Of a stretch of 43,667 bases of DNA, positions 34,165 through 42,580 are shown piece after piece. Source of the stretch: Hofstenia miamia. Its lineage: Eukaryota; Xenacoelomorpha; Acoela; Hofsteniidae. The translations under genes were made by a program, and so were the position numbers. Position 1 is the first letter of the stretch. Every line of letters starts with the position of its first letter. Location of the stretch: the NCBI GenBank assembly GCA_900660155.1, contig CABFPE010000196.1, positions 1,052,303 to 1,095,969 on the forward strand, given 5' to 3'. The notes under the pieces are model-generated. The model was not told the DNA's origin. It saw nothing but the letters and a program-made list of their open reading frames with translations, and searched no databases.

Positions 34165-35160
34165 ATGTTTAACTTACAGAATCAATTAAATAATTGCAAG
34201 CATTGCTCAAATGAAATAACTGATGTAAGCAAGACATTTATATGTTCAAACTGTGCATGTGTTCTACATTTTTCAAAGAAGTGTACTGGATTTTCTGCAG
34301 CCTTTATTGATTGCTTCCTACAATACAAGAATCACTTGCTGATATTCTGCACAGAATGTGTCGACGCCGGTAAGAAGAACGAATTCTTTAGTGCAGCTAA
34401 ATCAAATCTTTCTAATATTTCTAAAGACTCGGATCTTAAATCGTCTGGTGACTTCATGTTCTTTTTCCAAGAAGCTAACAGGAAAATTTCTGATCTTATC
34501 ACTGAAAATGCAAAATGTTTAAATGAAATACGGGAACATATCAAATCAATTACGCCAACGACAACTTCACAGATATGTGTTGGAGGTCCTAAAGCGCAAT
34601 TTAGTTTATCACAACCAGATAAAAATTTACATGATCGCAATAAAGTATCTGCATTTCCATCTACTGTTACTACTGATGGTACTGATCGTGGCGTTCAAGA
34701 TGGGCCATCCGTAGACTACCATGGTGAAGCTCAGACTATGTATGCTAAAACATCCTGGAACAAGGTGGTTTCTGGGAAAACCACTCCAACTAATAAAAAC
34801 GAGCGTCCAAAACGACAACCGTTGAAAATGGGTACTGGTCCACCATCATCCATGATATCTGGGTTGGCTAAACCTAAACCCCGAAAACACATATATGTTG
34901 GCAGGGTTGCCCCCAATGTCTCCGAGAGTAATGTTAAAAATTACTGTGATAGCAACAACATGGGCTTACTTCACGTCCGGACTATTTCGAGAGATGATTC
35001 ACATACAAAGTCTTTCCATTGTGTATTTAAAGGTGACATCAAGGATCTGGAAGACGTCAATCTATGGCCAAAAGATGTTACAATAGGCAGATTCAAGCTT
35101 AATGAGCGGGCAAGAGAATGGTTAAAAACGCTACCTCAACAAAATGCGGAGAGTTTCTGA
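34165..35160 (+). CDS. LINE ORF1 protein: PHD-like zinc finger plus RRM-like domain
   Basis: 331 residues, the RNA-binding chaperone-type protein of the LINE. Residues 11-65 hold a C4HC3-like pattern: C11, C14, C27, C30, H35, C40, C62, C65. This resembles the PHD-type finger described in ORF1 of CR1 elements. Residues about 105-135 are helical and could form a coiled coil (RKISDLITENAKCLNEIREH). Residues about 237-320 look like an RRM, starting RKHIYVGRVAPNVSESNV and ending with a basic helix before the stop. The ATG at 34165 is preceded by an in-frame TAA at 34144, so the start is well fixed. The frame ends at TGA 35158-35160, and the same frame stays open through ORF2. No disabling change is seen. 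Confidence 0.85.
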   Translation: MFNLQNQLNNCKHCSNEITDVSKTFICSNCACVLHFSKKCTGFSAAFIDCFLQYKNHLLIFCTECVDAGKKNEFFSAAKSNLSNISKDSDLKSSGDFMFFFQEANRKISDLITENAKCLNEIREHIKSITPTTTSQICVGGPKAQFSLSQPDKNLHDRNKVSAFPSTVTTDGTDRGVQDGPSVDYHGEAQTMYAKTSWNKVVSGKTTPTNKNERPKRQPLKMGTGPPSSMISGLAKPKPRKHIYVGRVAPNVSESNVKNYCDSNNMGLLHVRTISRDDSHTKSFHCVFKGDIKDLEDVNLWPKDVTIGRFKLNERAREWLKTLPQQNAESF

Positions 35161-35163
35161 CTA
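35158..35163 (+). promoter_or_regulatory. Leaky stop context UGA-CUA between ORF1 and ORF2
   Basis: The ORF1 stop is TGA followed at once by CTA. UGA CUA is the best known readthrough context in animal cells and RNA viruses (opal readthrough in alphaviruses and several readthrough genes in animals; established knowledge). ORF1 (34165-) and ORF2 share the frame, and 28 sense codons lie between the UGA and the first AUG of ORF2 (35245). The conserved endonuclease N-terminus falls inside that stretch. I see no strong stem-loop after the stop by eye. Confidence 0.6.
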
Positions 35164-38004
35164 CAGACAGCTTCCAGGACCTCCAATGTTCATCAGAAAG
35201 AGTCTCTGCGGATAACACTAATTAATGTTAGAAGTTTATTGTCTATGAAACGTCGTTTGGATTTCATAAATTTTGCCATTGAATCTGATTTTGATATTAT
35301 TTGTTGCTGTGAAACATGGCTGGATTCGTCTGTTACTGGTTTATTTCCTTCTCCTTGTCCTTATCGAGTGCTTGCACGTTCTGACAGAGCCTCTGGCAAT
35401 CATGGTGGTGTTGCAATCATTGGGAAAATCGATCTTCCCTTTGTTGTTCTTGAGGAATGCACTGATTTCTTTTGTGCTATTAAACTCTGTGATATGATTA
35501 CACTTTGTGTTGTTTATAACCCACCGGAGGGAAGTTCTTACAGGATTCCTACTATCGATCTCTCTAGAATGTTTACCACTGTTTTAGATTTATCGTCTGG
35601 TGGTAATGTTGTTGTTTGTGGAGATTTAAACCTTCCTGGTGTTGACTGGAATACCTATCAATCATTATCTGCGTATGAAAATGATTTCTGCGAGCTTCTT
35701 TTTGAACATTCTTTTCATCAACTTGTGGATGTTGCAACACACTCTTCAGGAAGTCTTTTGGACCTTATTTGTGTAAATTTTTCATGTGTGGAACGTGAGG
35801 AGGTTTTTACTGTGAAGTTCAGTGACCATTGTTGCATTCCGTTCAATATTCCTATACATCGAATTTACCAACAGCCAAACACAAATTCTGTTTACAGTCT
35901 CTCTCAGATTAACCATACTGCCTTCTCTGAGGAACTTGCAGTAAATCTATTTTCTTTTCTGAAATCACCGGAAGAAAGTGATTACTTTTCTTTCTGGTCG
36001 GATTCTTTTTTTCAAATATTGAATTTTTATGTTCCGCGCAAGAGAAATCGAAGAAAACAATTACCTTATTATTATAGCTCGCGTTCTGTTCATTTATGGA
36101 ATTCTTTGAATACAGTTGAACGTGCATTTAAAAGGACTGCAAATTACTATTTTAAATTGAAATCCCAAACCATTAAACAGGAATTATCAAACTCTGTTGA
36201 ACTTGATACTATCTTATTCCTTGATAATTTCAAAAATGGAAACTCTACAGCCGATTGTTTTAAACTAATAAGATCTCTTGATGGCGAGATATCTTTACCC
36301 TCAGTTATGAAGTTTGGAGCTGAATATTTTGGAACGAGCAAAGAAATTGCTGATGGTTTTAATCTGTTTTTTGGGTCTGTTTATTCCGATAATGACATTT
36401 CTGACATATATCTGGATTTTTCGGACAACGTCATAAATCATATTGATATTGATATTAAGTCAGTGATAGATGCACTCAGCAAGGCTTCTTTGGGTACTGG
36501 TACAGATTTAATTCCTGGAAAACTCCTACGTGATTTTGCAAACGAATTATCACCGCATGTTCTCCAGTTGTTCAGACATATTTTAAGCACTTCAATTTTT
36601 CCAGACAATTGGAAAATTTCTCGTGTCACCCCCATTCATAAAAGCGGATCACGATCAGACATTACAAGGTATCGACCAGTCAGCATTTTGCCCAAGCTTT
36701 CCCTTGTTTTTGAGAGTGTTTTGTTTCATAAACTATTTCCGCTGATTAGAAGCAAAATTTCTCCGAAACAGTTTGGGTTCATGAATAGGCGTTCTACACA
36801 GCTTCAGCTTTTGCTTTATTTGGAGGAATTATATAGATCTAGTGACGAAAATAGGCCTATACATACACTTTATCTAGATATGGCAAAAGCTTTTGACAAA
36901 GTTCCTCACAACTTATTGTTACAAAAATTGCGCGAATTTGGAGTTGGTGGTAAAGTACTAAAACTGATCGCGTCTTATTTAAGAAACCGTAGACAGTTCG
37001 TTACAATAAACGGGATAAATTCCATTTTAGTGGATGTAGAAAGTGGAGTTCCACAGGGGTCCATCTTGGGTCCCATGTTGTTTTTAATATTCATCAATGA
37101 TTTGCCCTCGGTTTGCACCAATTGTAAAACTTTTTTGTTTGCTGATGACGCAAAAATGTTTTCAAACTTCATAGAACACATTTCCCAAGATTGTCAAAGA
37201 GTTATTGATTGGGGTATTTCGAATTTTATGGTTTTCAATTCTGACAAAACTGTGCTATTTTCAAATAGGGAAACTGCTTTTGTTGATTTTCAAGGAGCAC
37301 AAGTTAATACAAATCATAAAGTAAAGGACCTGGGAGTTATTATTACTTCTAATCTTACCTGGAAGTCTCATATTCAGTCCAAAGTTCATGCTGCAAATTA
37401 CATCCTTTTGAGGTTGAAACGCTGTACTCCTTATTCTACGCCTATTACTACAAAAGTTAACCTTTACAGATCATATATTTTATCAACTCTGATTTATTGT
37501 TCTTCTGTTTGGCATGCCAATGTCAGCAACTTATTATGTTTGGAGAAATTACAATCCAGGGCTTCAAAGTGGATTATTGGATTCTCAATGGACTACCGCG
37601 ACCGTTTGTTAAAATTGAATCTTTTACCAATATCCCTTTTATTGCAATTTAATGATATCATTTTATTCAATAAACTAGTAACTGGTATGTATGTTGTTGA
37701 CGTTTGGAAATATGTCAGCATTGCAAAAAATTCACAACCTGGTTTACGTAGTAGTAATAGACTCAAATTTACTATACAAAAAACTCGTTTGAAAGGAACA
37801 GAAAAGTCTTTTTTCACAAGAACTGTTTATTACATGAACTGTCTTCAAGCCAAGTATAATTTGTCAATTTATAAAAGACCTAGATTTTTTAAAGAAACAT
37901 TAAAGGTGATATTTTTCAATTTTTTAAAAGATAATTATTCTCGGGAAGGTTGCAGCCGTTTTATATTTTGTTATTGTATTGATTGTAAATGCAAACTCTT
38001 ATAG
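35161..38004 (+). CDS. LINE ORF2: apurinic-type endonuclease and reverse transcriptase
   Basis: 947 codons are open from the base after the UGA. The endonuclease cuts target DNA and the RT copies the LINE RNA at the nick. Counting from 35161: LRITLINVRSLLS (about residues 16-28) is the first conserved strand with the metal-binding Asn; ETW at about 51; CGDLNLPGVDW at 153-163; LLDLICVN at about 199; SDH at about 221. RT blocks: RPVSILPKLSLVFES at about 503, LYLDMAKAFDKVPH at about 569, GVPQGSILGPMLF at about 628, and FADDAKMF at about 660 with both catalytic Asp present. A CR1-type C-terminal region with cysteines ends at TAG 38002. The first AUG (35245) lies after the first conserved strand, so it is unlikely to be the natural start; readthrough from ORF1 is the simplest explanation, with non-AUG initiation as alternative. 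All catalytic residues I can place are intact. Confidence 0.85.
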   Translation, partial: LQTASRTSNVHQKESLRITLINVRSLLSMKRRLDFINFAIESDFDIICCCETWLDSSVTGLFPSPCPYRVLARSDRASGNHGGVAIIGKIDLPFVVLEECTDFFCAIKLCDMITLCVVYNPPEGSSYRIPTIDLSRMFTTVLDLSSGGNVVVCGDLNLPGVDWNTYQSLSAYENDFCELLFEHSFHQLVDVATHSSGSLLDLICVNFSCVEREEVFTVKFSDHCCIPFNIPIHRIYQQPNTNSVYSLSQINHTAFSEELAVNLFSFLKSPEESDYFSFWSDSFFQILNFYVPRKRNRRKQLPYYYSSRSVHLWNSLNTVERAFKRTANYYFKLKSQTIKQELSNSVELDTILFLDNFKNGNSTADCFKLIRSLDGEISLPSVMKFGAEYFGTSKEIADGFNLFFGSVYSDNDISDIYLDFSDNVINHIDIDIKSVIDALSKASLGTGTDLIPGKLLRDFANELSPHVLQLFRHILSTSIFPDNWKISRVTPIHKSGSRSDITRYRPVSILPKLSLVFESVLFHKLFPLIRSKISPKQFGFMNRRSTQLQLLLYLEELYRSSDENRPIHTLYLDMAKAFDKVPHNLLLQKLREFGVGGKVLKLIASYLRNRRQFVTINGINSILVDVESGVPQGSILGPMLFLIFINDLPSVCTNCKTFLFADDAKMFSNFIEHISQDCQRVIDWGISNFMVFNSDKTVLFSNRETAFVDFQGAQVNTNHKVKDLGVIITSNLTWKSHIQSKVHAANYILLRLKRCTPYSTPITTKVNLYRSYILSTLIYCSSVWHANVSNLLCLEKLQSRASKWIIGFSMDYRDRLLKLNLLPISLLLQFNDIILFNKLVTGMYVVDVWKYVSIAKNSQPGLRSSNRLKFTIQKTRLKGTEKSFFTRTVYYMNCLQAKYNLSIYKRPRFFKETLKVIFFNFLKDNYSREGCSRFIFCYCIDCKCKLL

Positions 38005-38030
38005 ATATTCTGTAGTCTGTAACATGACTA

Positions 38031-38060
38031 AATAAAGTCTTTTAGTAGTAGTAGTAGTAG
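38031..38060 (+). terminator. LINE 3' end: AATAAA and (TAG)6 tail
   Basis: AATAAA at 38031-38036, then gtcttt and six TAG repeats at 38043-38060. CR1-group elements end in short tandem repeats that act in 3'-end recognition by their RT. The tail marks the right border of the element. Confidence 0.8.
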
Positions 38061-39078
38061 AGAAATTTTGTAAACAAAACTTGAATTTTCTATATCTACG
38101 TTCATGCTAATTTAGCTAGCGCAGAGATAGAAACCGGTCAGTACTGGGCACCGGACACAAAATCTTGACATGTGTGGTCACTCTGTGGTAATATATGTCA
38201 GCTAATTGAGTACAGTTTCTCAAATCAAGCTGCAAAAGCATAATATTTAGTTAAACGTGATTGTAAATTCACTTTAATTTACAAAAAAGTTTACTTATTT
38301 GCGGTTCTGTGAAAAAGCTAATAGATCCCATATGCAATGAACTAACGTGGGTCAAGCCGTTTTTGTTTTAACACAAGTGCATAACGTAATAGCGCCATTG
38401 AAAATTAAATGTCGATTCAGTGGTATAATTTCTGTAAATATGAGCTAAGGATCATACTATCTAAACAGTAACACTATTTAATTACAACTTGTTAAAATAA
38501 AGTTAGTTTTATATGAAATTAAAAACCTCAATTGTATTTGTTTTTAATTGACAAAATAAACATTGAACTGATTTGATAAAATATAAATACAAGTGCGGTA
38601 AACTAGAAGATTTTTTCTAAGATTCGACACCTTAATAAATTTATGTAATTTTGAAAATCAAATGCATAATTTAGAACAAGTCTCAAAACCACAACAGAAA
38701 TCAAATGATGGAACTAAAGAAGAGATTGACATTGAGGCAATGAAAACATTCCCATGACGACTATTAGGTCGATCCATAAGGGAGAGAAATTTAAGGAGTT
38801 ACTAAAAACAACACCGGCAACAGGAGGATCAAGCCACGCTTCAGTGAAGAAAATGAAGTCAACAGATAACTGCAAGAAGTTATAGAAACTGAAACGGTTT
38901 AAAGAGACCTAACAGTGTTGATGAGCAATAAAAAACTAGATAAAAAGGAGGAACACACTCAGAGCCAGGTGGCCCAGGTAGTCAAAAACGATGATAAGCA
39001 ACACAAGATCGGGGACCAAGACCAAACTATTTGCGGTCATCAGAAACGCGATAGCAGGAAGTTAACAAGCCTTTACAC
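38061..39078. other. Stretch after the LINE, partly GC-richer
   Basis: The first half is AT-rich. From about 38700 the composition changes to a more balanced, coding-like mix with many stops, leading into the hAT BED finger remnant. At 38122 a CAGAGATAGAAACCGG word with nearby ccgg repeats looks like a degraded hAT left end, but no partner end was identified. Confidence 0.4.
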
Positions 39079-39213
39079 CACACGGTGAAATGTACGTTTT
39101 GCAATAAAGTCTTCGGAGGAGCAGTGCGTATTCGCGAGAATATCATTGGAACTTCTACTACTATGGTAAATGTGCAAAAGTTACCAAGAGTTTCAGAGAC
39201 CAACAACTTTTAG
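39079..39213 (+). pseudogene. BED-type zinc finger remnant of a hAT transposase
   Basis: Reading frame HTVKCTFCNKVFGGAVRIR (39079-39135), then EN, IIGTS and LPRVS. It matches the BED finger plan in hAT transposases (C-x2-C, then F-x-G-G-x-x-R-I-R, then a His-containing helix). The His expected in 'REH' is Asn, so the finger is dead. A TAG ends the frame at 39211. Probably the N-terminal end of the same transposase whose C-terminus is at 40607-40894. Confidence 0.5.
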
Positions 39214-39503
39214 GTGCTCAGGATAAGGAAATATTGAACCGTAAAAGGCAATGCGACAAAGATTTAGATGAAGCAATCGCCAATTCATCCCAACTTACGA
39301 TAACTAGTTCGAGCTTCAAAAGCTTGCAGTAAGAGCGCTATCTAAGGTAACGCCGTCATCCTCTAGATAACGTAACTGGTCAACCTACGATTGGATCCGT
39401 AACAAAAAGCAAAATAGAATGAAGCCAACACGAGCTAAGAAGCTTTTAGAAATCTACAATTTAGGTATGTGTAGAAAGATTGCAGAAATCAAATACTCTG
39501 AGA

Positions 39504-39592
39504 CATAGATGGAAGCAGGTTGGGTTGACCGGTATTAACCGGTACCGGTTGGGTTGGGTCGAAAATTTCGTGAAACCGGTTGACCGGTTTTT
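39504..39592 (+). repeat. hAT-like terminus with CCGGT subterminal repeats
   Basis: catagatggaagcagg is close to the CAGAGATGGAAG-type left end seen at 30618 and its partner. It is followed by six ccggt-type words within 80 bases (gaccggtattaaccggtacc and so on). This is the layout of a hAT-type element end. No matching right end was found in the next 1.5 kb, so the element is incomplete or its right end decayed. Confidence 0.5.
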
Positions 39593-40606
39593 TTAAGTCC
39601 TCCACAAACCGTGGCTGTCTGTAGGACAGAATTTATATCTCCGTTTCAAGGAAAGTAAAAAGGATTTTTACTAATATATTATAAGAAAAAAATTGTGTCA
39701 CGACGAAGTCGTCTAATACATTCATTTCGCATATTTGCTTTTACCACTAGTAGAGAGAGCAGCGAATAATGAATGACACTATGACAGCGAGCGACATCGT
39801 AAAAGGTTAGATCGGACAATCCAAGTTTAATCAAACACAGCATCTCGTTAGGCAATTTAAATTGAAGAATTTAATTATTTTTTTTAAAAAAAACTAAACG
39901 TGTTTTCCTGTATAATTTCATAAATATTATATGCATGTAGACAGAAGGTGTAAGCTTTAAATATAACGTATATAGCTATATAGTATATATAAATGAAACG
40001 TTTAAAAAACATAAAAATTTGTTAATTTATTCAAAAATCTCTGCCATAGCAATGAGCTTTAATCGAAATTTTCAACATTGCATTAATGTATGTTCCCCAA
40101 TAGACCTACCAATGCCCCAAGATTTTCAAATTTGGAAATAGGCTTGGAGAAAATTCTTTGTAAATGTGGAAAAACTGTTTGTTCTTTAAAGCGAACGCTA
40201 GGCTGTTTATATTAAAATTATAAAATGAAACTTCACATGTTACTAACATGTATCACTTCATTTTTAACTATTCCATGTCATGATTTAACTGCACCCCTTA
40301 AGTAAAGCAAGTAACCTCCGAAGTTCAATCCTAGATTCAACACTGTGTGATACACTGGCAACCATTCGTCAAACGTTCAAACAATTTTTTTGCCAAATAT
40401 TGGTCATCCAAATTTGATAGTGTATCACCCCTTTATTCTCTCATTGTTTCTTATTTTATAAAGTATCGTATATTTAATTAGAAAATATTTGAATTGTTGT
40501 AAATCAAAATTTTTTACTTATGACGTAGATATCATGCAAAAATCACAAAGAATGCATAGATTTTAAATATTGAGAATTTGAAAACAAAAGGTTTAGTTAT
40601 CTGAGA
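39593..40606. other. Non-coding stretch between the two hAT transposase pieces
   Basis: AT-rich with no coding frame. It contains the third copy of the dispersed repeat (40135-40215). It probably represents the body of an element nested inside the hAT transposase gene, starting with the CCGGT-rich terminus at 39504. Confidence 0.45.
40135..40215 (+). repeat. Dispersed repeat, copy 3
   Basis: Reads aaataggcttggagaaaatt, then aaatgtggaaaaac, then taggctgttt, matching the order of words at 20615-20695 and 26525-26605 (gcttggagaaaattg, atatggataaaac, gacaattt). Its position just inside a hAT-like terminus suggests the family could be internal sequence of non-autonomous hAT elements. Confidence 0.45.
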
Positions 40607-40894
40607 TAAGTTATCTCCTGTTTTCTTTGGCAACGGCCCATGTGATATATCAACTTATATTCAAACACATGTTAATACAAACGAATTGAAGGACATTATT
40701 ATGGGTTATTCGAGAAATGAAGTACAACCGGCTATTTATGCAGCACTTCAGAACTGCTGTCCCACAACTGTTTCAGAAGAAAGAATTTCAGCATGTTAAA
40801 AAAGTTACTTGCTAAATTCCCAAAGTTCAAAGCTGAAAACATTGAGTGTTACATGATGCTGTACTTTAATAGAATATCAGATTTGCATCAATAG
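40607..40894 (+). pseudogene. hAT transposase C-terminal dimerisation region remnant
   Basis: A frame open from 40603 to a TAA at 40798 reads LSPVFFGNGPCDISTYIQTH (about 40615-40674), then a stretch ending CCPTTVSEERIS, the usual hAT (C)-P-x-T-S-x-x-S-E-R-x-F-S signature. The match continues in another frame with MLKKLLAKFPKFKAENIECY (40797 onward) to YFN and TAG at 40892, as in the C-terminal dimerisation domain. One frameshift falls right after the SER-like motif. The family call is firm; the link to the BED remnant at 39079 is inferred from distance (about 1.8 kb, normal transposase length). Confidence 0.65.
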
Positions 40895-41097
40895 ATGTTT
40901 TGAATACATCATTAGGTCTTGAAAAAGTCATAAATTGGAATTGTAAAGTCATATTTTTTTAGGACTGGAGATAATTTATCTCTCTAAGAATTCTACTAGT
41001 TGAAATTTCTGTTTTATATTGAATATTGAATCAGCAAAATGATGTTACAAAATGTATCAATACATTTGAATTACAGATAGGAAATGTTACACAATAT

Positions 41098-41685
41098 TCA
41101 ATTAAAATATTCTTTAAAATTAATAGATGCTAAAGTCGTTGTTGAATAGTTCTTGAGAACAAATTTAGCATAAATCCTGCAACTTTGGCAAATTGATTCA
41201 ATGTGTTCAGGAATACAGCTGTTTATGTTTCTCAAAAGTCTTATAGTCCAATTGTAATCGAGAAAAGTGTGGTATGCCTCATAAGTATCATTGATGAGTT
41301 TTGGATTTTGTCTTGAATGCAGTACTTCTCCTAAGTAATGAAACTTTATGTTGTTACATTTCGTAGAAAAGATAAGTCGAGCTTGACCGCTGGTTGTGGA
41401 TGCATTATAAAAAGATATATACTGCCAGTCCTCTAAATTGTCTTCCAAAGATTTCAATGCAATACCAGTTGTATTGGCACTTTGCGTTAATAACATAACA
41501 CCATGGCAATTTGGTTTCATAAAAAAATTGTAATAAGCACTATAATGTAAATTCTGCTCACTACAATTGAGACTTACTGTATCCAATCTAGGAGATGAGG
41601 TGATAACTAAAAGAAGAAACGGGAACAATATCGTCAAAATGAAGATTGAACAAAGAATAGACAACAATCTCGATATTTGCGACAT
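41098..41685 (-). CDS. Putative membrane-anchored, glycosylated luminal protein (possibly OSTM1-like exon)
   Basis: 195 residues on the minus strand. Residues about 4-30 form one strong hydrophobic segment (signal peptide or signal anchor). The rest is polar, with six N-x-S/T sites (NCS, NTT, NAS, NDT, NWT, NYS) and about eight cysteines. This fits a protein facing the ER lumen, lysosome or outside. Near the end, NSCIPEHIESICQSC has a C-x8-C-x2-C layout that recalls the first Cys module of the lysosomal protein OSTM1, but spacing differs slightly and nothing else confirms it. If it is a first exon, more exons should lie at lower coordinates; I see none before 40894. It might also be a complete small gene or a former env fragment. 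The start is the first ATG before the hydrophobic segment. Confidence 0.45.
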   Translation of the reverse strand: MSQISRLLSILCSIFILTILFPFLLLVITSSPRLDTVSLNCSEQNLHYSAYYNFFMKPNCHGVMLLTQSANTTGIALKSLEDNLEDWQYISFYNASTTSGQARLIFSTKCNNIKFHYLGEVLHSRQNPKLINDTYEAYHTFLDYNWTIRLLRNINSCIPEHIESICQSCRIYAKFVLKNYSTTTLASINFKEYFN

Positions 41686-41938
41686 AATTTCAATGAATAT
41701 GTCTATTTACGTATGACCCACTTGAGCATAACAATCATGCTGTTATCTTATTAAAATGCGCTGAAGAGACGAATAGAATATTTCACTCAGTAGACATCTA
41801 AGATGCTATATTTTAAAAGAATTCGCATTTAAGCATTCGGTAAATGTTGATTTTATAAAGTGCGCTTTACTCAGTATCAGAAATTGCACATATTGTCCAT
41901 TTTGAGTCTTAATAAACTCATTGCCAATACATGCACAC

Positions 41939-42000
41939 AGGGGCGTAGAATAGGGGGGCATAGTCCTCTCAAATTTTCGAGAAGGGTTCTAGCCTGCCCG
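41939..42000 (+). repeat. ggcgtagcc-type interspersed repeat head, copy 3
   Basis: aggggcgtagaatagggggg, then catagtcctctcaaattttcg. It follows the same plan as 31481 and 33882: ggcgtag, a G-run, a complementary pyrimidine run and then aaattt. Confidence 0.45.
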
Positions 42001-42136
42001 GAAAATGCTAATACCAAATATCTTGCATTGGTGGTTTTTCTGTGTCTAATGTTGCATCTCATTGCAGGCCTCTCTACCATGTAGCAAATCTATAAATTTG
42101 ATATCTCACTCACTTGGAGGGAATAGAGCAACTCTT

Positions 42137-42156
42137 TTAACCCTTCGTTTACTGAG
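42137..42156 (-). repeat. piggyBac-type terminus (TTAA plus CCCTTCG end)
   Basis: ttaacccttcgtttactgag: the TTAA target site (42137-42140) followed by CCCTT-starting terminal sequence, the standard piggyBac end. It lies on the 3' side of the piggyBac coding fragment. The partner end was not found up to 43667. Confidence 0.6.
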
Positions 42157-42249
42157 ATTTTCACCACCTTCCAACGGATCCCTCATAGAATAATATGTAA
42201 TGGGGTTTACAAAATGTATTTAATTGTCTTCAACTTAAGTTTTATTGTT

Positions 42250-42580
42250 TCATAGAAAGAAATAAAGAAAGAAAACAAGTCGTGTCGGACCATGAGGAAT
42301 ATGGAGTATGTTGGCTGCAACTGGTCGACCTCTTGGGTTTGGAGGCTTCTTATCCCAAACAATTCCGACCTCACCAGTTATGTAGACTTGATCACCTTCT
42401 GCATGGATTGCTGGAACATCATTGTGATTGACATCATCGGTGTCACTTGATTCTCGTGAGCTATAATCATCTGAATCTACTTCTGGGATGGATGGCTTGG
42501 TCAACACACTCCTCATCAGTGTCAATGTCACCGGTAATGATTTCAGCAGTTTCTGCTGGAGCAAAACGACGTTTAGTCAT
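42250..42580 (-). pseudogene. piggyBac transposase N-terminal fragment
   Basis: Likely start is ATG at 42580 (reading MTKRRFAPAE, like the MxKRRx start of piggyBac-type transposases), followed by an acidic stretch GDIDTDEEC. The frame then shifts to one carrying EVDSDDYSSRESSDTDD (about 42485-42435) and VGIVWDKKPPNPRGRPVAAN (about 42370-42311). The W-x-x-x-PP-x-x-RGR-x-x-AxNI pattern marks the start of the DDE_Tnp_1_7 (piggyBac) domain. The catalytic core is missing: the homology stops near 42285 and the element's end follows at 42137. This is therefore an internally deleted, frameshifted copy. Confidence 0.65.

Larger units (their letters stand above)
34145..38060 (+). mobile_element. CR1-like non-LTR retrotransposon (LINE), both frames open
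   Basis: About 3.9 kb from just before ORF1 to a (TAG)6 tail. It carries a zinc-finger/RRM-like ORF1 and an ORF2 with apurinic-type endonuclease followed by reverse transcriptase and no RNase H, the plan of the CR1/L2/Rex1 group. The 3' untranslated part is only about 36 bases, then AATAAA and short tandem repeats instead of a poly(A) tail, again as in CR1-type elements. Neither frame has a premature stop beyond the single UGA between them. The 5' border is uncertain: an in-frame stop at 34144-34146 precedes ORF1 and there is no obvious 5' untranslated region. It may be a young, possibly active copy. Confidence 0.85.

Noticed and set aside
35160..35250. Stem-loop downstream of the UGA-CUA stop
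   Set aside because: Only 4-bp pairings were seen by eye (caga with tctg). Not reported as a structure without a folding calculation.
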